Of a DNA stretch of 64,000 bases, positions 44,603-55,120 are shown in pieces. A program made the position numbers and the translations under genes. Every line of letters starts with the position of its first letter. Within the stretch, counting starts at the first letter, position 1. A model generated the notes under the pieces. That model was given only the letters and a program-made list of their open reading frames with translations, was not told the DNA's origin and did no database searches. The DNA is taken from positions 186,001-250,000 of the forward strand of contig JANATF010000006.1 in the NCBI GenBank assembly GCA_029449245.1, written 5' to 3'. This stretch comes from Mortierella alpina. Its lineage: Eukaryota; Mortierellomycota; Mortierellomycetes; Mortierellales; Mortierellaceae.

Positions 44603-47600
44603 ATGGATCTTTTGAACATCCAATCCCACTTCCAGGAGAGTGCTCGACGCGCTGCGGGATCATTCCTCAGCCCCTTGACAAATGCCATCGGAGAGCAGCG
44701 CCGGCTGGTCGACAGTCTGGCCGTGGTCTCCAAGGTGCGCGTCGAGGAGTGTAAGCACATGATGGTCTGGAGCAAATCTCAGGTACAGGGAAAAAGTCAA
44801 ATGGTCGCGCTAGACTAGACACTGTTGCAGTTGCAGCCCTGGTCTTTCTCCCCTAACAACTTCCTCTCGCTCTCCTTGCCTGCTTTATATGCGCTGCTTC
44901 CAACACCGTACCATAGACCGAGGACATTGGGGTAAGGAAACGCTTCTTTTTTTCTTTGTATTCGAGAATGGAGTTCAGGCTCGTTCGTTTCTAACTCGAA
45001 AGTCGTCTCCTCCAGGACGTGCTGCTGAAGCTAAACCTGCTGATTCGCAAGATCAGCGACTACGAGATCCGCTTCGGAACCCAGTACGAATCCTTCCGCG
45101 AAAAGATCAAGTACCTTCGCACAAAGGATGACTCTCTCTGTGAGATGGGAAGGCGTCAGGCTGAGCTGCAGCTAAAAATCTTGGAGGCCTCCAAGAGCAG
45201 GCTGCGCTCGGCCAAGGCAAAGTTGTTGCAAACGGAGCTTGACGCCATCCAGAAGGAGAGCGCACCTACAGAGACGAAGCTGCAGCACTTGAAGCGACAG
45301 GTTATCAAAGGCGCCTACATGGAACAGTTGAACGCCATCATTGAACTCGGAAAGAAGATGCAAATCATTGGCGAGCATGGAAAGCAGCTCCTGGATCATA
45401 TCGACCTGCCTATGTCGCCCGGTGCTATCAGTGATGGTATGGCTCTTTACTTCATCGAAACGTCTTCCAGACCATGACCAACTCGATCTAGCCTCTCTCA
45501 CTCTAACTTGTCCATGGACGCTCTTCTTTTCTTTTCTTTGTACGATAGGTCGTAAGACTGAGGATATTCTGCAGTCTGCACGCCTTGCGCTAGAGAACTG
45601 GGACCAACTCATTATGGTCAACCCAGAGTCCGTCGTTCTTCACCCTCCACCTGCCCGATCCCTCTCGGATATTTCCGTTGAGAATGTTCAGACCTTAGCT
45701 GTGTCCGAGGCGGTCTCGGACTCGGATGCGGATTCAGATTCAGAGTCGGACTCTGGTAACGAACAGGAATTTGTTCAAGCACCCTCGTCCCCATTGAAAT
45801 CCAAGCCCTCGATCGCCTTGACGACTGAAAAGGGCATTTCAATGCCCATCGAACAGCTCATAAAAACGCCAAGCGTAAAGCCTCAGACCCAAGTGGACGC
45901 AACAGAAGAAACAGAACCAACCCAGGACGAGGCCGTATCCGAGCATGAGGAGCAGGCAGACGAAGCAGAGGAAGCGGAAATGGAGCCCGAGACCGAACCC
46001 AAGCAGGAGACCAAGGAGGCGATAAAGCCCAGTACCCTTCAAGCACCATTCGGATCCACCCTTGCACCAAAGTTGACATTGACCCCCAGCAAGTCTCCAG
46101 TGTCGTCATCAGGACCATCTCTGCCACCAAGGTCGTCGGACTGGGCTTCAGAGGCTGCTGAGGCGCTGGCGAAGATCCAGATCAAAAAGGTCGAGGAGCT
46201 GATGAAGGAGGACACATCCGCCTCCGAGGCAGAGACAATGAGACGCCTGGAGGAGCTGGAAATCAAACAAGCGATGGAACTTAGCCTTGCTCTGGCCGAA
46301 GCCCATGCGACCGCCCAACCGGAGACCTCTAGCGACCTCAAGCTCACGGCGGAGGAACTCCGATTTGTCATGGGGGATGTCGCTCCAAAGCGCTCGACCA
46401 AGATTATCAAGAGAAAAGCTAGAGCTCCAGAAACGACTGATGGTGACAGTGCTGCAGTTGTCATGCGGCCAGGCTCCAGACCGTCCAGAAGAGAGAGGAA
46501 AGCAGACCCCAGCAGCGAGGAAAAGAAACCGGAGGTTGTTATCGACACTGTCGTTTCTGCTTCAGAAACGACTGCGACAGAATCAGAGTCCGAGGAGGAT
46601 CTTGAAACACCCAAAGCGTCCAAGCCCACGCGTGTTGTCCGTGGCCCACAAGCCTCCGAGCCCGATGGTAACCGCCTGTCGCAACAGGGACCTAGGCCGT
46701 GGGTTCCTGAGGAAGAACTGGCCGACTCTGCAGCAGAAGAAGTGGACGTACCAGAGGAACTGGCGAGCGCGACTGACGTCGGAGAGACCATGGGAGAGGA
46801 ACCCATTGTCGCAACTGTGAAAAAGTCCGACACCTCCAAGATCACGGAAAGCATGGGACCAGAACCAGATAGGCCACTTGAGAGCATGGGACCTGAGCCT
46901 GAGAAACCGCTCGAGAGCATGGGCCCTGAGCCCGAGGTGACTCTCGAGAGCATGGGTCACGATGGCCCTGAGGAGGAGAACGTACCTTTCGTGCCTATGC
47001 CGCAAATGCCTTCGCTGGACGGAATTCGCCAACAAAAGATAATTATGAAGCAGCAGCAGAAGCAGCAGCAGCAAGCAGCAGCGTACGGCGTTTCGCCTGA
47101 ACTCCAGTTCTTGCAACTCCAGAACTCGCCCCAGTCTGCCACTCAGCAAGCCTATAGTCAGGGTCACGGTCAAGGACAGATGCAGGGTCAATACTCCCCT
47201 CAAACGCCCCACGGATCGCTTCATGCAGCATCGCCTAGTCAAACCTACAGCCAGATCGGGTCGCCTGTACCGTACAGACCCTCAACTGCCTACGTCCCTC
47301 AGACCCCCAAGCAGAAAAATAGATTGTCGGGATCACAAACACCCGACCGTCAGAGTACTGCATCTCCAGGCTCCTCTCCTCAACCTCAATACCAACAACA
47401 GCAGCAGCAGTATCAGTCCGGAACATACTCTGCACAGTACTTGCAGCAGCATCAGCAGAACGAGCAGCAGTACATTCGACAGCAGCGTCAGCAGCTGCAG
47501 GACTTTTACTACTCGCCCTATGAGCAAGAGTACCAGCAGCAGCAATACCAGCAATATCAGCAGCAGCTCCGGGAGCAACGCCAACAGCATCAGCGTCTAG

Positions 47601-47983
47601 ACTCTGTTTCTTCTATGTCTTCGGTCGGAAGCAACGTTGGAATTGCGCCTCTGGGATGGAACCTCCCAGGGATGGCCCCGCCTCAGATCACAGATGAGGA
47701 TAGGCGTTACTACACGGAGCAACAGCAATACCAGCAACAGCAGCAACAGCAGCAACAGCAACATCACCATGATCACCCTGGTTCCGGGGCAGGATCTGTC
47801 CATGGTGATGAGCCCGTTTCATCTGATGCAGCTTCCCCTTCTTCTTCTCACATCTCACTTGTACACGCGCCTTCACCCGTAAAGGCCTCGGTTGCACCTC
47901 TAACACCTCAAGCCAAGCAGCCCCCTCGAAAGACCTCACCTCACACTGCCAGTCCAGATGACTATAAAGTTGAAGTCAAGTAG
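44603..47983 (+). CDS. Eisosome Pil1/Lsp1-family protein with long Gln-rich tail
   Basis: BAR-domain protein that shapes eisosome furrows under the plasma membrane. Exons: 44603-44782, 44917-44931 (15 nt), 45016-45436, 45549-47983; 1016 residues. The first 225 residues are the Pil1 BAR domain: DIGDVLLKLNLLIRKISDYE, LKRQVIKGAYMEQLNAIIEL and IGEHGKQLLDHIDLPMSPG. The 15-nt exon encodes TEDIG and fits in phase 0. Pil1 and Lsp1 of yeast are about 340 residues; here nearly 800 residues of tail follow. They are acidic and Ser-rich first, then have a four-fold ESMGPEP-type repeat (about 639-680), then long Gln/Tyr/Ser-rich stretches that resemble prion-like sequence. The tail lies in one exon with a single open frame. 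Confidence 0.88.
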
Positions 47984-48194
47984 TCGTCATAGAATGGAGC
48001 GCGTTGTCATCAAGTATATATCAAGAGCATTGAATACATCAGTACAATAACAAGAAAAAAACTGCCATGTCATTGTATTCCAACGCGTTTTTTAGTATCG
48101 CATTGTGGTTGCAAAACCCAAGTCCGTGCACTTGCTGCAGCAGTGGTATAGATAACGCGCTTTAGGATCGAATGTATCTACCAAGCATCATTTT
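47984..48194. other. Shared 3' region of eisosome and SDS22 genes
   Basis: About 210 bp between convergent stops, AT-rich, no gene seen. Confidence 0.4.
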
Positions 48195-50157
48195 TCAGAA
48201 AGCATTAGACGACCTGAGATCGCAGACAGTACGAGTTGTACCGGGCAAAAGAAGAAAAAAAAACACTCACTGGGCATCTATTTGCTTGACTTGTGGCAGC
48301 ATGATCTTCATCTTGAGCCGGTAAGTGGTGTAGTTGTTGGTCTGGAGCGGGTTGCCTTCTGCGTATACAGTCTCCAGATGTGGGCAATTGTCCTTGAGCT
48401 CCGCCTCAAAGTCCTCAAAGGACTCCAACAGGTTGTTGCTTGCCTATCAAGAGTTATGATCCATGTAGATGATGTTGGATAAGTAATCAGCTTTGCGCAT
48501 ATCGGCTCAAGATAAAGCGTCCAAAAACAAGAGAGCTGCGAGAGAGCTTTGCCATACCCAAAGCTCTTGGAGCGCCTTCAAGTGACCAAGGTTCTCGATC
48601 TTCGATATCTTGTTGTTGCTGATATCCACCGTCGTCAACTTGGTCTAAAATATGCACGCAGGGAAGTGAATACGATTTTTTGGGTCAACAGGTTGCAGCA
48701 TAAATTACGTCCTAGTCCGTAGTGTGAGATTATCACTTACATTATGGTCCAGCCCCTCGACCTTTGAGATACCGTTATGGCTCACGTAAATCTCTTCCAG
48801 GTTTTCCAAGCCTTCCAGCCCTTCAATCGTTGTCAATCGGTTGGACTGGATGCTGAGGATTTTGAGTTTCTTGAGGTTGGATAGATTCTAATGGGAGAAA
48901 AAGACAAGCATCAGAGCCATCAGAATGAGCTCTGCCTTACTGACCGTGTTTTGATCCGCGAGGTGTAAGAATGCAAGAGCTAGGGTACCTGAAGTTTTGT
49001 AATCTTGTTCTTTCCAAGCCATAACTGCTCCAAGTTGACGAGGCAATCCAAATTTTCAATCACCTATTACATGGTCGACAAGTGTCCATGCCATCATGGT
49101 CAGTATACACAGTGTGCCAATCTGAGGCGGGAGGAGCAATCCACATCCTCAATATACCACAAGTTCTCACGTACTCTGATGCGATTCGATCCGAGCTCCA
49201 GGTTGGTGATATTAACAAGAGTATCCAAATTCTCAATGACCGTGATCTTGTTGCTGACAAAGTACAGGTCTGTCAAGTTGACGAGGTGGCTAATGTCCCT
49301 GATGTGCCGGATTCCATTGAAACTCAGGTCAAGTGAGCTAGACCATGCAAAGTTGGAGAGGATAGCCCTGTCAGCACCATCTTGCTTTGTTTTTGAGAGG
49401 TATCAGGATCTCAGGTTTTCATAGCAATGAACGAACAACTTACGTTAGTTCTGTCAGAGTCTCAAGACCCTCGATCTTGCTGAAGCGGTTATCGTACAGG
49501 TCCAAGTCCTTCAAAGTGGTGAGCGCCTCAAATCCTCTGATTTTTGGAATCAGGTTTTGGCGGAGAGAGAGCACCTGTGTCAACAGTTGTAAAGATTAGT
49601 ATTCTCTCACGTATCAACATGATGATATATGCTACACAGCAAAAGCCATTCTCCCAAGGTCTACCTGTAGATTCTTGAAGCGCTCGAGATGCAGCGAGGG
49701 CACATCGTCGATGCGAAGATGCGTCAGTTGTAGTTCCTAATTATGAGATGAGTATCCATATGGCGTCAGTAAGATGTGCCACAGTCAACAAAGGCCTGTA
49801 CGCTATCATGCAAAAAGTATGTTGGGCGCATACCTCCGTATCATCGGGAAAGTCTTCAAGAAAGTCTAAAAGGTTCAACAACGGGCAAGGGCAGAGAGGA
49901 GACACTGAGGTGTGAGATAGGGCAACGTCTTCGTTGGAAGTTATGGCAGCAATAGCACCCTGTTGTTGACGTGTACCACCGCTAGGAGTCTCTGGCTCGT
50001 CGCCATTGGGAATGCCGCGGTGGACGACTCCAGTCTCATCGGTGCTTTCGTCGCCAGAGTCGTGGTCAGCGTCGTCAGGGGGTCCTCCACCAGCTTTGGC
50101 TTCCTGAAAGAGTCTGTTCTGTTCTTCTGCATCCAGCTGGACACGTTTCTCGGCCAT
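48195..50157 (-). CDS. SDS22: SDS22, protein phosphatase 1 regulatory subunit (LRR)
   Basis: Nuclear regulator that binds the PP1 catalytic subunit and is needed at mitosis. Exons: 49834-50157, 49665-49736, 49444-49574, 49175-49337, 48989-49063, 48741-48887, 48558-48644, 48271-48443, 48195-48213; 396 residues. After an acidic N-terminus come about eleven 22-residue leucine-rich repeats (LKDLDLYDNRFSKIEGLETL, LTDLYFVSNKITVIENL, LEQLWLGKNKITKLQ) and the LRR cap (NCPHLETVYAEGNPL, IMLPQVKQIDA). Introns fall at corresponding places in several repeats. The C-terminus is uncertain: a consensus donor (GTGAGT) lies right after IDA, and a last exon of 19 nt adds SSNAF; if unspliced the protein stops at 48267 after IDAQ. 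Confidence 0.93.
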
Positions 50158-50338
50158 GATGCAAGGTGGTGTATGAGGCGAGGAGGAGGGTGCGTTGCGA
50201 AGCTCGAAGGAGGAGAGCCGTTATGTAAAAGGTGACTGCCATTCTTCAGGGAGTAACAAAGAAAGCCTCGTTTCTTTTTTTTTTTCTTGCATCACTTCTC
50301 CTCCCTCCCTCTGTGCCCATTGTCTAGCAGCGTTCACC
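50158..50338. promoter_or_regulatory. Short divergent promoter SDS22 / RRN7
   Basis: Only 181 bp separate the two start codons, so the promoters must overlap. A T/C-rich run (50262-50310) precedes the RRN7 start. Confidence 0.5.
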
Positions 50339-52848
50339 ATGGTTGAAAAAAACCGGCGGCGGCGGTATTGTCCGGTTTGTCGAGCACCAGTGAGAACGAA
50401 GACTGGAACAGGGCATTATGTGTGTACCAGTGGGCATCAATTCAGCGTAAGGAAAACGTTCGAGCCTCCTTGCTTTTGAAGGTTAATGCCGTTGCGAAGC
50501 AATGCAATTCTAAAGCAGGCGGCTACCTGAACTGACCTCCATTTCGTCTTACACAGGGCTACCAAGAGGAGGAAGGCGAGTTTGACACCACTATGGGAAC
50601 CGCGCATGAGCGGAGAAGGAAAGCATTGAAGCGAGGAAGGGTGTCTAAGTCCTTTACCAGTACGAACCCCTGATCCCGCAAGTGAATGACCACTAGGGCT
50701 GAAAATCGAAACTGTTTGACTAACTGGCCAACCTTGTATATTGCCACTAGTCTTTTATGGAGCACAACTGGACCACCTCATTCTACAGTCTATACAGCTT
50801 GTACTGCGCAAGCAGCTACATGCTTTGGTACAGGATCTGGGATTTCCAGGAGAGCTAGAGCAAGTCGGCTTTGAATACTGGACTCTGTACATATCGAAGC
50901 TTGCAGCCTATCGAGGCGAGGAGACTTCCGCGACTATGGCAGCGCAGCAGGAAGGCCTTGACAGAGACTCGGAGCAAGATAGTCACGATGATGAAGGAGG
51001 TACTGGAGACCAGGCGCATGATGATGAGCATCCAGATGCGATTGACAAGATGGACGAGTTTCTTCAACAAGACCTCGATTCATCTTCAGAGGAGGAGGAC
51101 GATGGCGATGACGATGACGAGGATGACAAGGAAAAGGATGTCGTTGCTGACAAGGAGCAGGAACCCCGGAAAACGTCGTCAGGTGGAGGTAGAGGTAGAG
51201 GGAGACCAGCGACAGGGCGGAGAAGCATGTTCCGCTGGAAAGATGCGGACCCGTACGCCTTGAGAATGACCTTTACAATCGCCATCTGCTATCTCTCTGC
51301 GCTACATCTAAAGCTACCAGTGGTCATTGGAGACTTTTACCGGTAGGTCTTGTCACTCGATCTGCGATCTGCGACGATGATATCCTTGTTACACACACTA
51401 ATTTTCTCGCGTCGTATCGTATTCAAAGGTGGGTGATGGAACGGAAGCTCCCGTACTACAATGCCCTGTACTCCTTGCCTGAAGAGATGACAAGGAGACA
51501 TAACTATAGATGGATGCTCTTGCCCAGGGTATGAGATTTTTCCGTATCAATCTACTATGCTGATTGTGGTTAATTGTATCAAGATCCCTGACCAATTTTT
51601 CTTCTTGATCTGGATGCGGCAACAGCATCGAGCCGTCAAGACGTTCGGAGATGCCGTGGGGAGATTGAGCGAGTTTTATTCAGCCGAGTACAACCTACCT
51701 CGTATTCTACCGAATCGACCGTCGCTCATCTTCCGATTCATGCAGCAACTAATGTTACCAGGTAAGCCTCCCCTGGACCACCCTGCTTCTTTTCAGACTG
51801 CGTGGATCTCATTTGCTGATCTGTATCGTTGCCTTTTATTAGTGGAAGTTTATCCAAGCGCACTGCAACTCTGCAGCGTTGCGACGGATCCCAGAAGAAG
51901 CAAGGCTGCACGCCTTGCCTTCGACGACACTCTTCTCCTAATGGCACATATCATCATAATTGCCAAGCTGTTTTTCGGACTGGATGGGAAAACAAGGTAT
52001 GGCAGTAAAATCGTTGCAGTTCTTTGCACAAATATCGATCCTTCGTCTTGATGGTGGTTGTTGAAAGCTCACTGTGTACGATCATGCATAGGTTCGATGG
52101 CGACTGGCAATCAATAGTCAACATGCTGCCGCGCGAAAGCGACTGGATGCAATCCCTTAATATCTACGACAGCCTTCAGACACAAACACAGATACCCATG
52201 GCCTTCGGGTAAGCTTGACTTGCAGGAGCTTGCGTTTGAAATCTCTGGACACCAGACAGTGACTGAACTATCTTGCTTGTTGTTCTCCGTGGGCATTTGT
52301 GTCACTTGCTCTGTGCTAGAGAGTTTGAGGAGTTCATTCAAGTCAATCCAGACCTCTATAGCGAGTTTTGTAAACAAGAGTTGCTCCCTGATCCTAAGAA
52401 AGGTGCGTAATGCTCTTCGTGGCTGCAACCGACCCGCCTGTGAGTTTCATCATGAGAACTGACCTTAGCATGGCCATTTCACACCACAGAATTCGCGCAG
52501 GTGCTCAGTTGCTTGGAAGGAACGGACTATGCCCAGAGATTGTCGGAGCAGCAGATTGAGACTAAGGTGTCTCCACCGATAGAGACCTTTATCAGGCGAC
52601 TGTACTCTGATGTCGCACCTCCCGAAGGCGACGGCGGTCAATATGACGAGGAAGATTGGCTTGAACCACCACCATTATCACCTGGAGAGGGCTTCGTTCA
52701 CTACCTACCAGACAGAGGAGGAAAATATCTTGGCAACTATGAGAGGTTATTGGGATATGCGTGCAACATCCTTGGGGTGCGCATGGCGTTACTTGAGGAA
52801 GCGGTGATCATAGTTGAAAAAGAAGTTGTGGAACCAAGAGCAAGTTGA
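50339..52848 (+). CDS. RRN7: RNA polymerase I initiation factor RRN7/TAF1B-like
   Basis: TFIIB-related core factor subunit that recruits RNA polymerase I to rDNA promoters. Exons: 50339-50446, 50557-50659, 50751-51342, 51429-51528, 51584-51761, 51843-51996, 52092-52208, 52320-52402, 52490-52848; 597 residues. The N-terminal zinc ribbon has CPVC (11-14), then C29 and H33 within GHYVCTSGHQFSGYQ, directly followed by the Glu-rich ERRRKALKRGRV segment typical of Rrn7/TAF1B. The cyclin-fold body carries LRMTFTIAICYLSALHLKLP and DWQSIVNMLP. A highly acidic Asp/Glu insert sits around 150-190. The fifth exon uses the acceptor ATCAAG, weaker than others here, but its phase is right. Confidence 0.82.
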
Positions 52849-52984
52849 ACCCACGCACAGCTGGTGACTGTTATCTACATAGCAATAAAAAACATTGCTT
52901 GCGCCCACAACGATTTTTCTTCCTGTCCCACTTTACCCGTTCCTTTGCATCAGATTCGTTGACCCAACGTGCGGACCGTAGACC

Positions 52985-54978
52985 ATGCAGCCGCCTCTCA
53001 TGACCCGCTACCATCGGCGGATTCGACGAGCAAAACTGAGAGCGAGATCAGGTGAGTTGGATGACCAGGTCAATGTAGAGGTCGCGCTGCTACAGGCTTG
53101 TAGGTGATTCGTCTAGACATAAACCTAAACGCGTGAGGGATCTCCGTTGCATTCTTAGAGCTCGACATCTTCCAATGGGACAAGCACCAGTTTGCACAGC
53201 AGGACTTTACAATCCCAGACGCATACGATACTCTGCAGAGGATTGAGTATGACAAAGTGTCGCGGGAGGAATTCATCGAGCAATTCGAAGAAAAGAACAT
53301 CCCTGTTGTTATCCGTGGAGTGATGGAGGGATGGGGAGCCTGCAAGAACTGGAATGTGGAGGTGAGGTTCTTGGATACTAAGGACGCATGGGAAACTCTA
53401 GCTCAAAATGGATGGTATGACTCACTGTTCGTATGGTATTCCCTGGCCTCGTCGATAGACGTTTTTGAAGAAATATTACTCCCAGCCCTTCAAGGTCGGC
53501 GAGGACGACGACGGCAACAATGTGTACGTCAAGATGAAGTACTTTTTAAAGTACGCACAGTCTGATGGCCTCAAGGACGACTCGCCCCTCTATATCTTTG
53601 ACTCTGGATTCGTCAAGCGCAAGCTGACGCCTATTCAGAAGAGGCGTATCTCCGGTTCATCGTCATCGTCTTCATCATCCTCCGAGAAGAGGAGTAAGAA
53701 TCCGCCATCCAAAAGCACCTCTTCGAGCAGCGGAGGCGAAGGAGCCGTCGCAGGAGTCAAAAGAGCTCGATCCCGGTCCAACTCTCCGACAACCAGCTCA
53801 AAAAAGGTTACTCGAGTCTTTGGAAAACGGGATGCAGGCAGTGTCAGCAGCAGCCGTGCTACGTCTGTGGACGGAGATTCTTTAAAGGAAACAACGTCAA
53901 AACGCGAGGAGGAGCACGCCAGCACGCTTCTGAATGACTTTATAGTGCCAAAGTACTTCAAAGATGATCTCTTTCAGTAAGTATCTTGAGTCGAGAGGCT
54001 TTCAAACATGGTGTCGCTCTCTGCTATTCATTGTCTAACATGCGATTTGTGTCTTTGTAGACTTGCTGGAGATAGACGACGACCACCATATCGCTGGTTT
54101 GTTGTGGGAGGGCCGAGAAGTGGTACAGGAATTCACATTGATCCGCTCGGTAGGCAACCATGCAGCAGCCATCGACTCTTCACAATTCTCCCATCATCGT
54201 TCTCAGGCTTTAACACCTTATTTTGCACTTTGATACCTTGATCGTTTAGGAACGTCTGCTTGGAATACATTAACAACGGGACACAAGCGCTGGTGTCTCT
54301 TTCCACCTGGCATACCCAAGACTGAATACGACCCTCCGATGAAGCCTTTTGACCGAGAGGCAGTTTCTTGGTTCCATTATGTCTATCCTCGCTTTGCAGC
54401 AAACGACTTTGAGCTCGGCAAGAAGTATGGGATGATCGAGGTTATACAACGTCCTGGGGAGACCATGTTTGTTCCTGGAGGATGGCCTCACATCGTCATG
54501 AATTTGGGTAATGCTCTAGTGTCTGTCGTCCTTAAATGCTGCGCATCGTGTGTAACTCTGATCGTTGCGCAAAGGCCTAACCTTTTCACTACCATGCGCG
54601 TGCGTAGATTTCACCATTGCCATCACGCAAAACTTTTGCTCACCCACCAACTTTGAGATGGTATGGCTGAACACGCGGCACGCGCGTCCCAAGCTGGCAA
54701 AGAAGTTTCAATCACAGCTCGAGAGACAATACAGCAAGTCCGGAAAGTGTTTCTACAAGAACCTGCTGGATAAATGTAGGTCTCTCGCTTATGTACCGAT
54801 GCTTCGCATGTCCACTGACGATAGCAGTTCCAGCAGCTCAAGTTCGTCAGATTCGAGCGACGGCGACGTGAGCTCGACAGAGAGCGAGAGCGACATTGGC
54901 GAGATCTGCATGTGTCACAAGTGCAAGAAGAAGAGAAGGAAAGAGACGCGCCGAGCGAACAAGGAGCGTCGCGTATAA
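52985..54978 (+). CDS. JMJD6: JMJD6-type JmjC oxygenase
   Basis: Fe(II)/2-oxoglutarate oxygenase; animal JMJD6 is a lysyl 5-hydroxylase acting on splicing factors. Exons: 52985-53051, 53159-53361, 53459-53976, 54061-54149, 54250-54507, 54608-54978; 501 residues. The N-terminus (YHRRIRRAKLRARSELD) and NNVYVKMKYFL resemble JMJD6. The JmjC core is PPYRWFVVGGPRSGTGIHID with iron ligands H288 and D290, and PGETMFVPGGWPHIVMNL with the third ligand His at about 373, then DFTIAITQNFCSPTNF. Compared with JMJD6, about 95 Ser/Lys/Arg-rich residues are inserted between PLYIFDSGF and IVPKYFKDDLFQ. The C-terminus is polySer and acidic, as in the animal protein. A possible 52-nt intron near 54776-54828 would shift the frame, so it is not used here. 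Confidence 0.93.
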
Positions 54979-55120
54979 ATAAAACGACTCGCGAGTCGCT
55001 GTGACTTTCAAATCCTTTTCATTGTCTCCTCTGCCCACTGCTGCTGCACCTATTCCTCCTCCACCTCCACCGCCCTCCATCGTCCATTTGTTTCGTTCGT
55101 TCCCCAGACACCTGCGCACC

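Noticed and set aside
45618-47939. Long antisense frames within the eisosome tail exon (including one of 304 codons)
   Set aside because: They mirror the biased codon composition of the real sense frame and have no motifs; the sense frame continues from the BAR exons.
54776-54828. Possible 52-nt intron in the last JMJD6 exon
   Set aside because: GT and AG ends exist but removal shifts the frame and destroys the polySer/acidic C-terminus that matches animal JMJD6.
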